DNA of 64,000 nucleotides from Saitoella complicata NRRL Y-17804 (GCF_001661265.1 NW_017567020.1:1-64000), one strand, 5' to 3'; positions 30,097 to 40,289 are shown, counted from the first letter of the stretch. The notes: generated by a model not told the origin, from the sequence alone. Numbers and translations are program-made.

Positions 30097-30807
30097 TCAT
30101 GACGGATTCATCAAAGTTTGAGCTGAATCCGTCATCAAAGTTTGAGCAATCTCAAAGATGGTCGGGGGACTCATAGCCCGAGGTGAATTGTTGAATGCGG
30201 CGTCGTCCGACTCGTCTTCTTCATTGTTTGACGGTTCGGGATGTGAGGCACCCTCATTCTTCTTCGGAGTCGACTGCTTCTCCGGCACACACAAAAAGGT
30301 GTTCAATAGATCATAGTAATCACTAACCTTCTCCGGTGACCAGTCGGCGGACTGTGAGTCGGACAGTAGCTCAATGAACTTATCTTTCTTGATTTTTCCC
30401 ATGGCCACCGTCTTGCAGCGGATCGCATTAACACTACGGTCGTTGTTGGGGTGCTTGTTGAAAATTTCTGTCAGAGGCAGCCATTTTTCCCTCTGACTTT
30501 TACTCCTGCCTTCGGAATCCATCAGGATGGCGATTGAGGTAACGACATCGCGCATGCTCTGCCTGTTCCATTCGCGTTCGTGCATGTTGGTGGGGTCTTT
30601 GGGAGCGGGATCGGATTGAGACTATAACGTGGATGTCAGCCTTCTTGCCCAAGTATGGTGAATGACCATGTGTACAACCTCGGGGCCAACCTCAATGCCG
30701 GAGGACGATGTAGTTGTGTTGTTGTTGGTTGATTGGGCGGCTGGGGTAGTCTGGGACGGGGCAGCACCAAACAGGGTGGGGATTTCGGGAGCGGGTGACG
30801 CGGCCAT
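30097..30807 (-). CDS. Hypothetical protein with Myb/SANT-like N-terminal domain, incomplete at gap
   Basis: Exon 1 runs from the ATG at 30807 to about 30679, and exon 2 from 30621 into the gap region; the 57-bp intron (GTTGTA...TTATAG, CTGAC branch point) is my choice, and a donor at 30690 would also keep the frame. The first 40 residues are Ala/Thr/Ser/Asn-rich. Exon 2 encodes a tri-helical pattern (REWNRQSMRDVV..., REKWLPLTEIFNKHP..., RSVNAIRCKTVAMGKIKK) resembling Myb/SANT-like DNA-binding domains, followed by an acidic linker NNEEDESDD. The C-terminal part is probably the frame at 28985-29655. Such domains occur in transcription factors and in transposon-linked proteins; which applies here is unknown. 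Confidence 0.5.
30124..30264 (-). repeat. Right arm of the 141-bp inverted repeat
   Basis: Pairs with 29656-29796. On this side the arm lies in frame inside the coding sequence of the SANT-like gene, so this copy is the likely original. Confidence 0.9.
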
Positions 30808-30818
30808 GATGGTTTTGA

Positions 30819-30913
30819 TGTGGAGTCGAGCTGATGGATGAGGAGACTTCAGCTGATGAAGAGGTCGAGCTGATGAAGACTCGAGCTGATGAAGAGATCG
30901 AGCTGATGAACAA
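30819..30913. repeat. Degenerate tandem repeat with GAGCTGATGAAGA core
   Basis: Five imperfect units of about 15-19 bp built around GAGCTGATGAAGA, directly upstream of the ATG at 30807 on the minus strand. It would lie in the 5' leader or core promoter of the SANT-like gene. Confidence 0.7.
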
Positions 30914-31990
30914 GCGTCGCTGCGGGGTTTTGACCCTCTCCCTCGTTCACGCTCCCTGATCTCACCACATGTTAAGGGTAGCCCCATGACCTCGTTTCCG
31001 TGCATTTTCACCCGGTCACCGCGTCAGCTGCCGGGCAGCCGTTGGCCCTTTGGGTAACTCGATCCCTTGGGGAAGCGGCAAGATTAAAGTTTTTCTGGGC
31101 GCTCTGTCGTGTGATTAGTGCCGCAGTTGGGTGGAGCACTATACGTGTACGCTCAGGCCTCCCCTGAGGTGCAGACGACTTGGCAAGCGGGCCGGCAGCG
31201 GTGAAGGCTTCGTGAGTGGACATATGTTCGTACTCACGAAGGCTGCTGAGTATTGATGTTGGGGTAAGAAGGATTATGGACGGTGTATTGCTCGGTCGAG
31301 AGGTCTGTCGCTGCCGTGCCGTTCGCGACTAGCTCCGCCGCTAGCTCGGCTAGTTGCCGACGTGAACGGTGAACTCTGGACTCTGTATAAGAACTTCAAG
31401 TCCCTGTAAAGGCCTAGATAACCAGCAGCAACACACAATCCCTTGAATACTACCCTTCAGTAGTCAACTAGGATACTGTCAGTGGTTACACCCAATTATG
31501 TAAGACGTATCACGACTGCCGTCCAACACAACCCGTGGCGGAGGATAACAATCGCAGACCGCACCTCCACCCGAAGACATACTCTTCAGTCTTCATGGTA
31601 AGCATTATCTCCACTTTCACTGAATGTCTTCGTCAACCTGAACATAAACTTTTGTGCTCTGTGAAAGTCCATCCCGAATGGTTGGCAGAACCCCTCGACG
31701 GCTTGCCGCACACCTCACCCGCAACGAAGGGGATACATCACACATTGCCGTTTATCAGAGCTTCGTGCTCCTATTTGCCGTAACTGGATCGCCTTTATGC
31801 AATATCCGGTTTACGAATACCCCAGACTTTCGACGCTTTTTCTCAATACAGCACTTGGGACCATAGCGGTGTCAATTATCATCTGCTGTACGTAACTGAA
31901 CAACGGGCTGAATGGGTAACGGGGAATTCGGGAGACGGGTACGCGCAAAAACGGCGTGGGAACAATGCGGGTAAAAGGAAGAATAAAAAG
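30914..31990. other. Intergenic, no gene identified
   Basis: About 1 kb with short frames only. A TATAAGA stretch near 31387 reads forward, and a start codon near 31595 is directly followed by a GTAAGC donor-like site, but no downstream exon is convincing. A CGTGGGAAC copy at 31955-31963 belongs to the tail of the following tRNA. Confidence 0.4.
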
Positions 31991-32064
31991 TAGCATCGGG
32001 AGGTTTCGATCCTCCGATCTCCGGGTTATGAGCCCGGCGGCTTAAACCACTTGCCTACGATGCT
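31991..32064 (-). tRNA. Initiator tRNA-Met (CAT), copy 3
   Basis: Mature part identical to copies 1 and 2. The terminator is CTTTTTATT. GTTCCCACG stands 28 nt behind the tRNA, the same element as behind the other two copies, within a partly conserved pyrimidine-rich tail. Confidence 0.96.
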
Positions 32065-32537
32065 TAGTTCTTGTCAATTTATCCGGTACACTCAAATAAA
32101 TGCACCCCCACGGAAGCGTCGAGGACGAATTCTGGGTGAGCATTGCTGCCCACTCAGTATGACAAGACATAAAAACAAAGCCCGCGAGTTCCTCTCTGTG
32201 CGCAAAACCTGCCATATCGATCTTTCCGCCCGTCACGTTCCCTTTCCATTTCCATTTCCCTTTGCCCAGTCCGTTTTGAATCGGGTCTTCGTTACCGCAG
32301 ACACGCTATTCCCGATTCGGTGGATGGGTAAGGCCCCTCTACCTTATCGCACTGGACTGCAGATCAGCGATCATCGAAATTATCGGCGTGAAGAGGAGGC
32401 AAGAAGCAAGAAGCAACCCTCTCCTTCCTCATTCCCCACCAGTGCCCAGGCTTGTTCATCAGTCAAACCCACAGATATTCCAGCAATCGACGAACGAATT
32501 CGAACGAGAGCAAACAGCGATAAATAATCCATAAGCA
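32065..32537. other. Promoter and leader region of MET8
   Basis: No gene. It includes a CCCTTTCCATTTCCATTTCCC pyrimidine run near 32240-32262, probably part of the MET8 promoter. Confidence 0.4.
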
Positions 32538-33359
32538 ATGACAGAACCCCAACCCCACGAAGAGTTCCCCCCCATCCGTAAGGGCGGATCCCTCATCCTC
32601 GCCTGGCAAATACGCAACAAGAAAGTCTTGATCGTAGGCGGAGGCAATGTCGCCGCCGGCCGAATCGTCAACGTCCTCGAAGCCGACGCCAAGGTGACCG
32701 TCATCTCCCCCCGCTCCGGCCTCATCCCCGAAGTCGCCTATCGCGTCGAGGAGGGTCAGGTGGAGTATGTCGATCGCACGTTTATCGAGGATGACTTGGA
32801 AGGGGTGGATATGTGTCTCACGGCTATTGATGATCCGGAGGCATCAAGGGAAATTTACAAGTTGTGCAAAGCGCGCCGCATACCCGTCAATGTTGCAGAT
32901 GTCCCCCCCGAATGCGATTTCTACTTCGGGAGTCAGCATCGGGATGGCGCGCTGCAGATTATGGTCTCCACCAACGGTAACGGCCCCAAACTCGCCAACC
33001 TCATTCGCCGGAGGATTGCAGAGGCGTTACCTGCCCGTACGGCTGAGGCAATCGACAAAGTCGGTCAACTGCGCCGGAAATTGCGGAGGAGGGCACCGAA
33101 TATTGAGGAAGGTCCTAAGCGGATGAGATGGATGATTAAGGTGTGCGATGAGTGGTCGTTCGATGAGCTTGCGGAGTTGGATGAGGAGACTATGGAGAAG
33201 ATTCTGGATGGGTATGCGAGTGAGACGGTCCCGTCGTCTCCGAGTAGGACTTTCTTCAAATGCGGAGCTCTTGGGAGGGATGCTGTGTGGTATACTGCGG
33301 TGACGGCTTCTTTCGTTGCTGGCGCATTATCCTCGTTTATGTGGGCGAGACGCCGGTAA
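32538..33359 (+). CDS. MET8: Siroheme synthase MET8 (precorrin-2 dehydrogenase/ferrochelatase)
   Basis: Intronless, 273 aa, essentially the length of yeast Met8p (274). The N-terminal Rossmann fold has GGGNVAAGRI, and the bifunctional active-site region reads NVADVPPECDFYFGS with the Asp used in both reactions. The basic dimer segment LIRRRIAEALPARTAEAIDKVGQLRRKLRRR follows. The enzyme oxidises precorrin-2 with NAD+ and inserts iron to make siroheme, the cofactor of sulfite and nitrite reductases, so it serves methionine and cysteine synthesis. Unlike yeast Met8p, the last 25 residues form a hydrophobic helix (AVTASFVAGALSSFMW) ending in Arg, which looks like a tail anchor. Confidence 0.95.
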   Translation: MTEPQPHEEFPPIRKGGSLILAWQIRNKKVLIVGGGNVAAGRIVNVLEADAKVTVISPRSGLIPEVAYRVEEGQVEYVDRTFIEDDLEGVDMCLTAIDDPEASREIYKLCKARRIPVNVADVPPECDFYFGSQHRDGALQIMVSTNGNGPKLANLIRRRIAEALPARTAEAIDKVGQLRRKLRRRAPNIEEGPKRMRWMIKVCDEWSFDELAELDEETMEKILDGYASETVPSSPSRTFFKCGALGRDAVWYTAVTASFVAGALSSFMWARRR

Positions 33360-33653
33360 GTGGAGGGATGTGCGAGGACGAGTCTGGGATAGCGGGTACA
33401 GCACGAATGAGTGGACGGGTTTTGACGGGGTGCTAACGAGACCACATTGCTATTTAAATGGGGAAACGAATGTGTACGTATGTAGCGATTAACGAGTGAA
33501 GAGCAAGGGGAGCACAGAGCCCGATGAGATGAGATGGAGAACAAGGTGTTCGAGGAGGTCGAGGCACATGATAGTTAAGCAATACATGCTATTCACTGAC
33601 TGTCACCAGATAATTCTTCCGTCGAGTAATGTTACGACCCAGCTGCTGCTGAG

Positions 33654-36600
33654 ATGCGGGGACCCTCGACCCTCACTAGACCTGCGCACGGATCGCTTAC
33701 CATGGGACGACCGACGACCGACGAACGTAAGAAAACACCAGAGCGACAACTATCGATCCAAACGAACACGAAACAAAATCGACAACCCAGGTCAGCATCT
33801 CCTATCCCGGCCGCTAATCACGCGGCAAACACGCAAAGCGATCTGCCCACCACGGCTCCAGCAAGCTTCCACATCGGTCCTCAAACGGCCGACCCAAAAT
33901 CCACATCACGGCGTCTACGGTCCTCGACACTCTCCGAGACGCCTACCCCCCCCAGCGGTCATCATCGCCCGGGTACGACACGGACACACACCTCTCCACA
34001 CCTACCCTCACGCGCGAATATGTCCGTCCCATCAACACCGACCCACGATTTCGGTGATCCAATGAGTCTCATGACTTCATCCGAACTCAGCACCGCGCCT
34101 ACTTCTCGTCGAGACTCATCTAGTGGCGTAGCAACTGGTGGAGCAGCCGGTGGATCTCCGCTGGATTACTTCAACGCTCCCATCTCGCCTGGGACTGCGA
34201 CGACGCCGTGCGGGAGTACGATGTCTACATCTGGTTTGTTTCCACCAGCGTCACCAGGAGTGATCCTACCCAGCGGACCACCACGTAGGGCAGGCAGTAT
34301 CGTTCCGAACCTCTCTATGGCACACACACAATCCCGCCTCCTCGGTGCCCGAACACCCTCGATGCGCTCCTCCACCAACGTCGCCGGTGCGACTTCTGCG
34401 CCGAATAACCGTCCCCTCTCATACGCCCCTCCCGTCCTCAAACCAGACCATAACCCCTCCGCCGACGTCGTCCCATTCTTATACCAGGATTTCGAGGACT
34501 TCCGACGAAGCGGGAAAGCCCCCATCAGGGAAGCCGCGGTAGAGAGCCGCCCGAGTAGTGCGCATTCGTCCGATCGGAAACACAAAGGATTCTTCGGGAA
34601 GTTGAAGAGGAAGGTCAGAGAACATGGCGTTGGGAGTTCTTCTTTGCAGGCGGGGAGTGGAGGTGCGGGACATGTTCCACTCGATGCGCATGGGAATATT
34701 GCAGGGGGTTCGATGGTGGGGTTGGATCGGGTGCCGAGTATGGAGTCGATTGCGCCTACGCGTTCTCATACGCATCTTAACCTCTTGGGGCATGGACACG
34801 GGCAAGGGAAGGACGGACATGGACATCATGGGAAGGATGGAGGATCGAGGTTGGGGCATGTACCGAGTTTGACGGGGATCGCGCAAAAGGGGAAGAAAGC
34901 AATGAGGCAGGACTCATTCGCGAGTTCTGCACTACCGAGCACGGGTGTCCCTCCTAGCAGTCTACGAGGTGGTTCAGGCGCACGTATGGGAACTATTGTC
35001 CTGGATACAGATTTGAGTCATCTCGGTGGAATCGTATCAACCAACAACAACGCAGGTGGGTCGGAGAAAAAGGGGTTGTTGAGGCGTATGACACAACACG
35101 GCTCCATCTCCGACATCGACGACACCAGAAGTCGGGAAGCGTCCCTCGCAGGGGCGGGGTGGAGTGCTCCTGATTCCTGGGGTGTCGTTGGTCCGGCATC
35201 GGAGACGAGTACGATTGCGGGAGGCGATAGTCCGAGTCTCGCACGGATTCCTACGACGATCGAGGAAGGAAAACAAGCTGAACCGAGCAAGAGTCGCGGA
35301 GGGAGTGTGCCCGATTCGAGGAGTATTCCTGGGAGGAAGGGGAGTAATAATTACTTTGCGCGGGTGTTTAAGGATGATGGGACCTTTTCGACCGTACAAT
35401 GTCCACTGGACTCGACTGGTGCGGAGATGATGGCGCTCCTTGCAAGGAAGTTTTTCTTGACGAGTACGGCGGGGTTTCAGTTGCTCGTTGTGAGGAATGG
35501 GATCTCGCAGGTTCTGGGAGCGAAGGATAAACCGATGTTGTTGCAGAAGAAGTTGTTGGAGGAGGTCGGGTATACGGACGAAGACCGGATCGAGGAGCTC
35601 GGCCGTGAAGATAATTCGTATCTGTGTCGGTTTGTGTTTACGACGACCACGGTACCGACCTTCACGCCGGATGAGGATGCGGCGGTTTTGGGAAGTTTCG
35701 AGCATGCGCAACTCGCGGGGAAGAATTTGAGTACGATTCCGGTTGCGCTGTATCGCCACGCGAGTCGGATTCAGAGTTTGGACGTGAGTCGGAACTTATC
35801 GTTGGATTTACCGATGGATTTCGTGCAAGCGTGCACTGCGCTTCGTGAACTCCGATACGCAAACAACCGCGCCAAAGCGGCGCCGGTCGCGTTCAAGGAA
35901 GCGAAAGATACGTTGACGGATTTGGATCTGGGGAGTAATCGCCTCGAAGAGGTGGAGCACATTGGCATGGAGGAGTTTGAGCGGATACAGACGCTGAAAC
36001 TGCATAATAATATGTTGGTGGAGTTGCCGATGGCGTGGGCGGGAAAGTTGCAGGGGTTGAAGTGGTTGGATATCTCGTCGAATCGATTGAGGGAGTTTCC
36101 GAAGGTTGTGTGTGAGTTGATGAATCTGACTGACCTGGATGTGTCGTTCAATGGAATGGAATCCTTGCCTGATGAGATTGGGAATTTGAAGAATTTGGAG
36201 AGGTTCGTTGCGACGAATAATAAGTTTGTTGGAGCTTTGCCACCGGGCTTTGCGGGGTTGACGGGGTTGAGAGAGTTGGATATCAGGTTCAACGCGTTGA
36301 CGAATTTGGATGTCGTGGCCAGCTTACCGATGATCGAGGTACTCTGGGCGAGTCATAACCAAGTCACGCAGTTTGAAAATGGGTTTAGGAGGTTGAAGGT
36401 GCTGCACCTCAACAAGAACCCGATTACCAAGTATGCGCTCACTGCGATTCCGAATGCTGTTGCTGTTGGACAGAGTCTTACGGTGCTCAATCTGGCGAGC
36501 GCGAAGCTTGCGAGTTTTCCGGATAACTTGTTCGAGAGTTTGCATCATTTGGAGAAGTTGGTGTTGGATAATAACCATGTCGTTTCTCTGCCACCGGAGA

Positions 36601-39600
36601 TTGGGCATTTGAAGAGGTTGACGTACTTCTCGTGTGTCAACAACTTGTTGGCTGCACTACCGGCGGAGATTGGACAGCTTACGGAGTTGAGGTTCGTGGA
36701 TGTGCACAACAACAACTTGAAGCAGCTTCCTCAGGAAATCTGGAATTTGTTTGCGTTGACGACGTTGAATGCTTCTAGTAACTTGCTGGATGAGTTCCCC
36801 ATCCCACCGGCGCCGAAGCAGGAGAAGGTCGGTGTTGATGGCGTTGCGCCTCCGAGAAAAGATTCGAGTGCGAGTAGCCGTGTGGTTGGGACTATGGCTG
36901 AGTCTTTGCGGGAGTTGTCGTTGGGTGACAACCGCTTGACTGATGATGTGTTTGAGCAGATGTCGCTATTGGTCGAGTTAAGACGCTTGAACTTGTCCTT
37001 CAACGATATCTATGAGATTCCTACTGGTGCGATCGGACGGTTGCAGCAGTTGTACGAGTTACATCTTTCCGGTAACGAGCTCACTAGCTTGCCGTCTGAT
37101 GACTTGGAACGCATGGGTACGTTGAGGGTCTTGCACGTCAACGGCAATAAGTTGCAGACTCTTCCTGCCGAGCTCGGAAAAATCAGAAGGTTGTTGGTGT
37201 TAGACGTGAGCAACAACACGCTCAAGTACAACATTGCCAATTGGCCCTACGACTGGAATTGGAACTGGAACTTGGATTTGAAGTACCTCAACTTGTCTGG
37301 TAACAAGAGGTTGGAGATTAAGCCGAGTGCCCAGTCTGCGCACATCGCGTCCAGGGAGCGTAATCTTTCGGATTTCAATGCATTGACAAAGTTGAGGTGT
37401 CTTGGACTTATGGACGTCACGCTCGTGACGCCTTCCGTACCAGACCAGACAGAGGACCGGCGTGTACGTACCACGGGTTCGGAGGTTGCGAACATGTCGT
37501 ATGGTATGGCAGATACGCTCGGCTGGTACGAGCATTTGTCTATCATTGACATGGTCGTCCCCACCTTCCGCGGAAAGGAGAATGAGGTCATCTTTGGAAT
37601 GTTCGATGGTCACCATATGATCCAAACCGATAGCGGTAACAAGGTCTCGAAGTACCTCCAGGACTCGTTTACCACGACGTTTACACTGGAGCTCAAGAAG
37701 TTGAGGGATACTGAGGGCATTCCGTTCGCTCTCAGACGCACGTTCTTAACTCTGAACAAGGATCTTGGCGCGCTCGTTGTGCCACCATTGAAAGAGCAGC
37801 AGGACATCAAACCTCCAAGGCATCTTTCGGCTTCCGCTTTGCCAACCCCTGAGGACATTCGTTCGGGTGCTTGTGCTACCGTTGTGTACATCGCCGACAA
37901 GACAATGTATGTCGCGAACGTTGGTACTGCCATGGCTGTTGTTTCCAAGAGCGATGGTGAGGCACACCTTTTGACTCGCAAGCATGAGCCAGGAGATGCT
38001 GCTGAGGTCGAGCGTATTCGGGCTACTGGTGGATACATCTCGAGGACTGGTAAGGTTAACGACGCACTTGAGATTTCCCGCTCGTTCGGTCACTTTGAGC
38101 ATATCACTGCGGTCAATGCTGCTCCGCAGGTAAATGAGTTCCAGTTGACTGACAACGACGAGTTCGTTATTGTCGCGAACAAGGAGCTCTGGGAGTGCAT
38201 GTCCTATCAGACTGCAGTTGATATTGCACGAACTGAGCGCGAGGATCTCATGCTCGCTGCTCAGAAGCTCCGTGACTTTGCCATCGCTTACGGCGCCCAT
38301 GGCAAGATCACTGTCATGGTCATCGGCGTCGGAGATATCTTCTTGCAGAAAAAGAGGCGGACCAGGAATGCTTCAGCCTTCAAGAACCTCCCCGGTGGTC
38401 TTGCCACGCCTGACGATGATTTCATCATCGGTACGAAAAAGCGTCGAGGGAAGGAGGGTAACATTGAGGACTCTACCTTGGCTCGTTTGCAGCGTGAAGT
38501 GCCTCCACCTGTTGGTAACGTTGCCTTGGTCTTCACTGATATCAAGAACTCGACACTGCTGTGGGAGACGCACCCAATTGCCATGCGTGCAGCCATCAAG
38601 GTACACAACGCTGTGATGCGTCGCTCTCTGCGGTCCGCTGGTGGTTACGAGGTCAAAACCGAAGGAGACGCATTCATGGTCACATTTGCTGCTGTCACCA
38701 GTGCGATGTTGTGGTGTTTCAAGGTCCAGACTGAATTGATGGCTGCGGATTGGCCTCAAGAAATTCTTGATTCAGAGCACGGTAGGGAGGTTTTCGATCC
38801 TGAGACTGGGCAACTCTTGTACCGTGGTTTGTGGGTCCGTATGGGTATTCACCATGGTGCACCAGTGTGTGAAGTCGATCCGATCACTCGTCGTATGGAC
38901 TACTTCGGGCCCATTGTCAATCGTGCAGCTCGAGTCTCTTCTGTTGCGGATGGTGGACAGATTACGGTGTCTTCTGAAGTTGCTAATGCTATCCACAAGT
39001 TCGAGGATGCCGAGACAGACGAGGAGATCATCATGAACGAAGTTGGAGATGAGGCCTTGGTTCACAAAATCAAGAAGGAGATCTCGTCTTTGAAGCGTCT
39101 CGGGTTTGGTCTTGCACCTCTTGGTGAGCGCAAGCTCAAGGGATTGGAAAACCCTGAGTTCATCCACTTGATCTATCCCAAGTCTTTGGCTGGCCGTCTC
39201 GAGTTGGAGCGTAAGCTCAACCCTCAGGTTGCGCCAGCTCCCAAGGAGGAATTGATGTTCCAGTCTGAGCAGCCACGACACGTCTCACCCGCGGATGTCC
39301 GTTCGCTGGGTATCATTGCACTCAGACTGGAGAAGATCTGCGGTGCCTACTTTGGTCAGAAGACTGTTGGTAGAGATGAAGCGACTCTGAAGATATTGGC
39401 GGCTACGATGGAATCAAAGATTTCTGAAGATGTCGAGGACTGGAAATTGGTCTCGTACATGGCTAACTTCCTTGTTCGAATTGAGAACTGCATGTTCAAT
39501 CTCTTTGTTCGATCGCTTCACCCTGCGGGACTTTCGACGATGGGTCTCCTGCCGAACGACATATTTTCGATGCTCTCGGCCGCCAAGGAACAAATCGCGC

Positions 39601-40289
39601 AAGCCGCTCCTCAGCTTGATATGGACAACCTGAGCGAGGGTATGCTCGGCAGCTTCTTGGCTGAGGGATCAGCTATCGACCGTGCGTCGGCTACACCATC
39701 CTCGGTCGCTTACTCTTCTGACAGGGCTGCTTCTGTTGCATTCAGTGACCAAACTGAGTTTACGCCGTCGCCGTCTGTTGCTACGGCGTCCAGGAGAGAC
39801 TCGTTGGCTGACTTTGGTAGTGCACCGTCGCCGATGTCGTATGCCGCACCGATGCCGCTTGCACCACCGAGGAGGGGTAGCTTTATGGATGCTATGGCTG
39901 CTGCACCACCGGTGTCGATTGTCGGTAGCAGGAGAGGAAGTTTGATGGCTTTGCAGCCTGATGGTTTCGCTCCCTCGACGCAGCCTACCCCGCCACCACC
40001 CCAGCCGTTCCCTACGACTGCTGGTAGGAGACAGAGCTTGTTTGCGAATCTTGGTAGTGAGCTTCAACCGGCGAATGGAAGGAGAGGAAGTTTGTTGGCG
40101 TTCTCGGAGACGTACAGTGATGAACCGGCCGACGCGTCTGAATTGGAAGATAACGTTGGTCCGGCTGCTGCGGCTGCAGCAAAGGCTGCTCCACCGAAGT
40201 TTACGACGTATTCTGGGAAGCCTTATAATCTTGGAGCAGTTGTGGGTGCACCAGAGCCTGAACAACCTCCGAAACCGAATGCGGAGTGA
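33654..40289 (+). CDS. CYR1: Adenylate cyclase (RA-LRR-PP2C-cyclase)
   Basis: A single 6.6-kb exon for 2211 aa, the longest gene here. Residues 1-560 are Ser/Pro/Gly-rich and disordered; a Ras-association domain lies at about 563-665 (NYFARVFKDDGTFSTVQCPLD); around 20 leucine-rich repeats fill 688-1215; a PP2C-type domain covers 1280-1562 (IFGMFDGHH, ARTEREDLM); the class III cyclase domain is at about 1621-1780 (NVALVFTDIKNSTLLWE with the metal Asp, GYEVKTEGDAFMVTF, DYFGPIVNRAARV); the C-terminal end carries Ser-rich RRGS repeats, possible PKA feedback sites. The enzyme makes cAMP downstream of Ras and G-alpha. Translation may start at 33654 or at the internal Met (MGRPTTDERKK, better context) 16 residues later. 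Confidence 0.96.
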   Translation: MRGPSTLTRPAHGSLTMGRPTTDERKKTPERQLSIQTNTKQNRQPRSASPIPAANHAANTQSDLPTTAPASFHIGPQTADPKSTSRRLRSSTLSETPTPPSGHHRPGTTRTHTSPHLPSRANMSVPSTPTHDFGDPMSLMTSSELSTAPTSRRDSSSGVATGGAAGGSPLDYFNAPISPGTATTPCGSTMSTSGLFPPASPGVILPSGPPRRAGSIVPNLSMAHTQSRLLGARTPSMRSSTNVAGATSAPNNRPLSYAPPVLKPDHNPSADVVPFLYQDFEDFRRSGKAPIREAAVESRPSSAHSSDRKHKGFFGKLKRKVREHGVGSSSLQAGSGGAGHVPLDAHGNIAGGSMVGLDRVPSMESIAPTRSHTHLNLLGHGHGQGKDGHGHHGKDGGSRLGHVPSLTGIAQKGKKAMRQDSFASSALPSTGVPPSSLRGGSGARMGTIVLDTDLSHLGGIVSTNNNAGGSEKKGLLRRMTQHGSISDIDDTRSREASLAGAGWSAPDSWGVVGPASETSTIAGGDSPSLARIPTTIEEGKQAEPSKSRGGSVPDSRSIPGRKGSNNYFARVFKDDGTFSTVQCPLDSTGAEMMALLARKFFLTSTAGFQLLVVRNGISQVLGAKDKPMLLQKKLLEEVGYTDEDRIEELGREDNSYLCRFVFTTTTVPTFTPDEDAAVLGSFEHAQLAGKNLSTIPVALYRHASRIQSLDVSRNLSLDLPMDFVQACTALRELRYANNRAKAAPVAFKEAKDTLTDLDLGSNRLEEVEHIGMEEFERIQTLKLHNNMLVELPMAWAGKLQGLKWLDISSNRLREFPKVVCELMNLTDLDVSFNGMESLPDEIGNLKNLERFVATNNKFVGALPPGFAGLTGLRELDIRFNALTNLDVVASLPMIEVLWASHNQVTQFENGFRRLKVLHLNKNPITKYALTAIPNAVAVGQSLTVLNLASAKLASFPDNLFESLHHLEKLVLDNNHVVSLPPEIGHLKRLTYFSCVNNLLAALPAEIGQLTELRFVDVHNNNLKQLPQEIWNLFALTTLNASSNLLDEFPIPPAPKQEKVGVDGVAPPRKDSSASSRVVGTMAESLRELSLGDNRLTDDVFEQMSLLVELRRLNLSFNDIYEIPTGAIGRLQQLYELHLSGNELTSLPSDDLERMGTLRVLHVNGNKLQTLPAELGKIRRLLVLDVSNNTLKYNIANWPYDWNWNWNLDLKYLNLSGNKRLEIKPSAQSAHIASRERNLSDFNALTKLRCLGLMDVTLVTPSVPDQTEDRRVRTTGSEVANMSYGMADTLGWYEHLSIIDMVVPTFRGKENEVIFGMFDGHHMIQTDSGNKVSKYLQDSFTTTFTLELKKLRDTEGIPFALRRTFLTLNKDLGALVVPPLKEQQDIKPPRHLSASALPTPEDIRSGACATVVYIADKTMYVANVGTAMAVVSKSDGEAHLLTRKHEPGDAAEVERIRATGGYISRTGKVNDALEISRSFGHFEHITAVNAAPQVNEFQLTDNDEFVIVANKELWECMSYQTAVDIARTEREDLMLAAQKLRDFAIAYGAHGKITVMVIGVGDIFLQKKRRTRNASAFKNLPGGLATPDDDFIIGTKKRRGKEGNIEDSTLARLQREVPPPVGNVALVFTDIKNSTLLWETHPIAMRAAIKVHNAVMRRSLRSAGGYEVKTEGDAFMVTFAAVTSAMLWCFKVQTELMAADWPQEILDSEHGREVFDPETGQLLYRGLWVRMGIHHGAPVCEVDPITRRMDYFGPIVNRAARVSSVADGGQITVSSEVANAIHKFEDAETDEEIIMNEVGDEALVHKIKKEISSLKRLGFGLAPLGERKLKGLENPEFIHLIYPKSLAGRLELERKLNPQVAPAPKEELMFQSEQPRHVSPADVRSLGIIALRLEKICGAYFGQKTVGRDEATLKILAATMESKISEDVEDWKLVSYMANFLVRIENCMFNLFVRSLHPAGLSTMGLLPNDIFSMLSAAKEQIAQAAPQLDMDNLSEGMLGSFLAEGSAIDRASATPSSVAYSSDRAASVAFSDQTEFTPSPSVATASRRDSLADFGSAPSPMSYAAPMPLAPPRRGSFMDAMAAAPPVSIVGSRRGSLMALQPDGFAPSTQPTPPPPQPFPTTAGRRQSLFANLGSELQPANGRRGSLLAFSETYSDEPADASELEDNVGPAAAAAAKAAPPKFTTYSGKPYNLGAVVGAPEPEQPPKPNAE

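Noticed and set aside
31257-31480. Segment starting TGTTGGGG and ending TACTGTCA with a TATAAGA box, resembling a solo LTR
   Set aside because: No flanking target duplication, no matching inverted ends and no second copy in the window.
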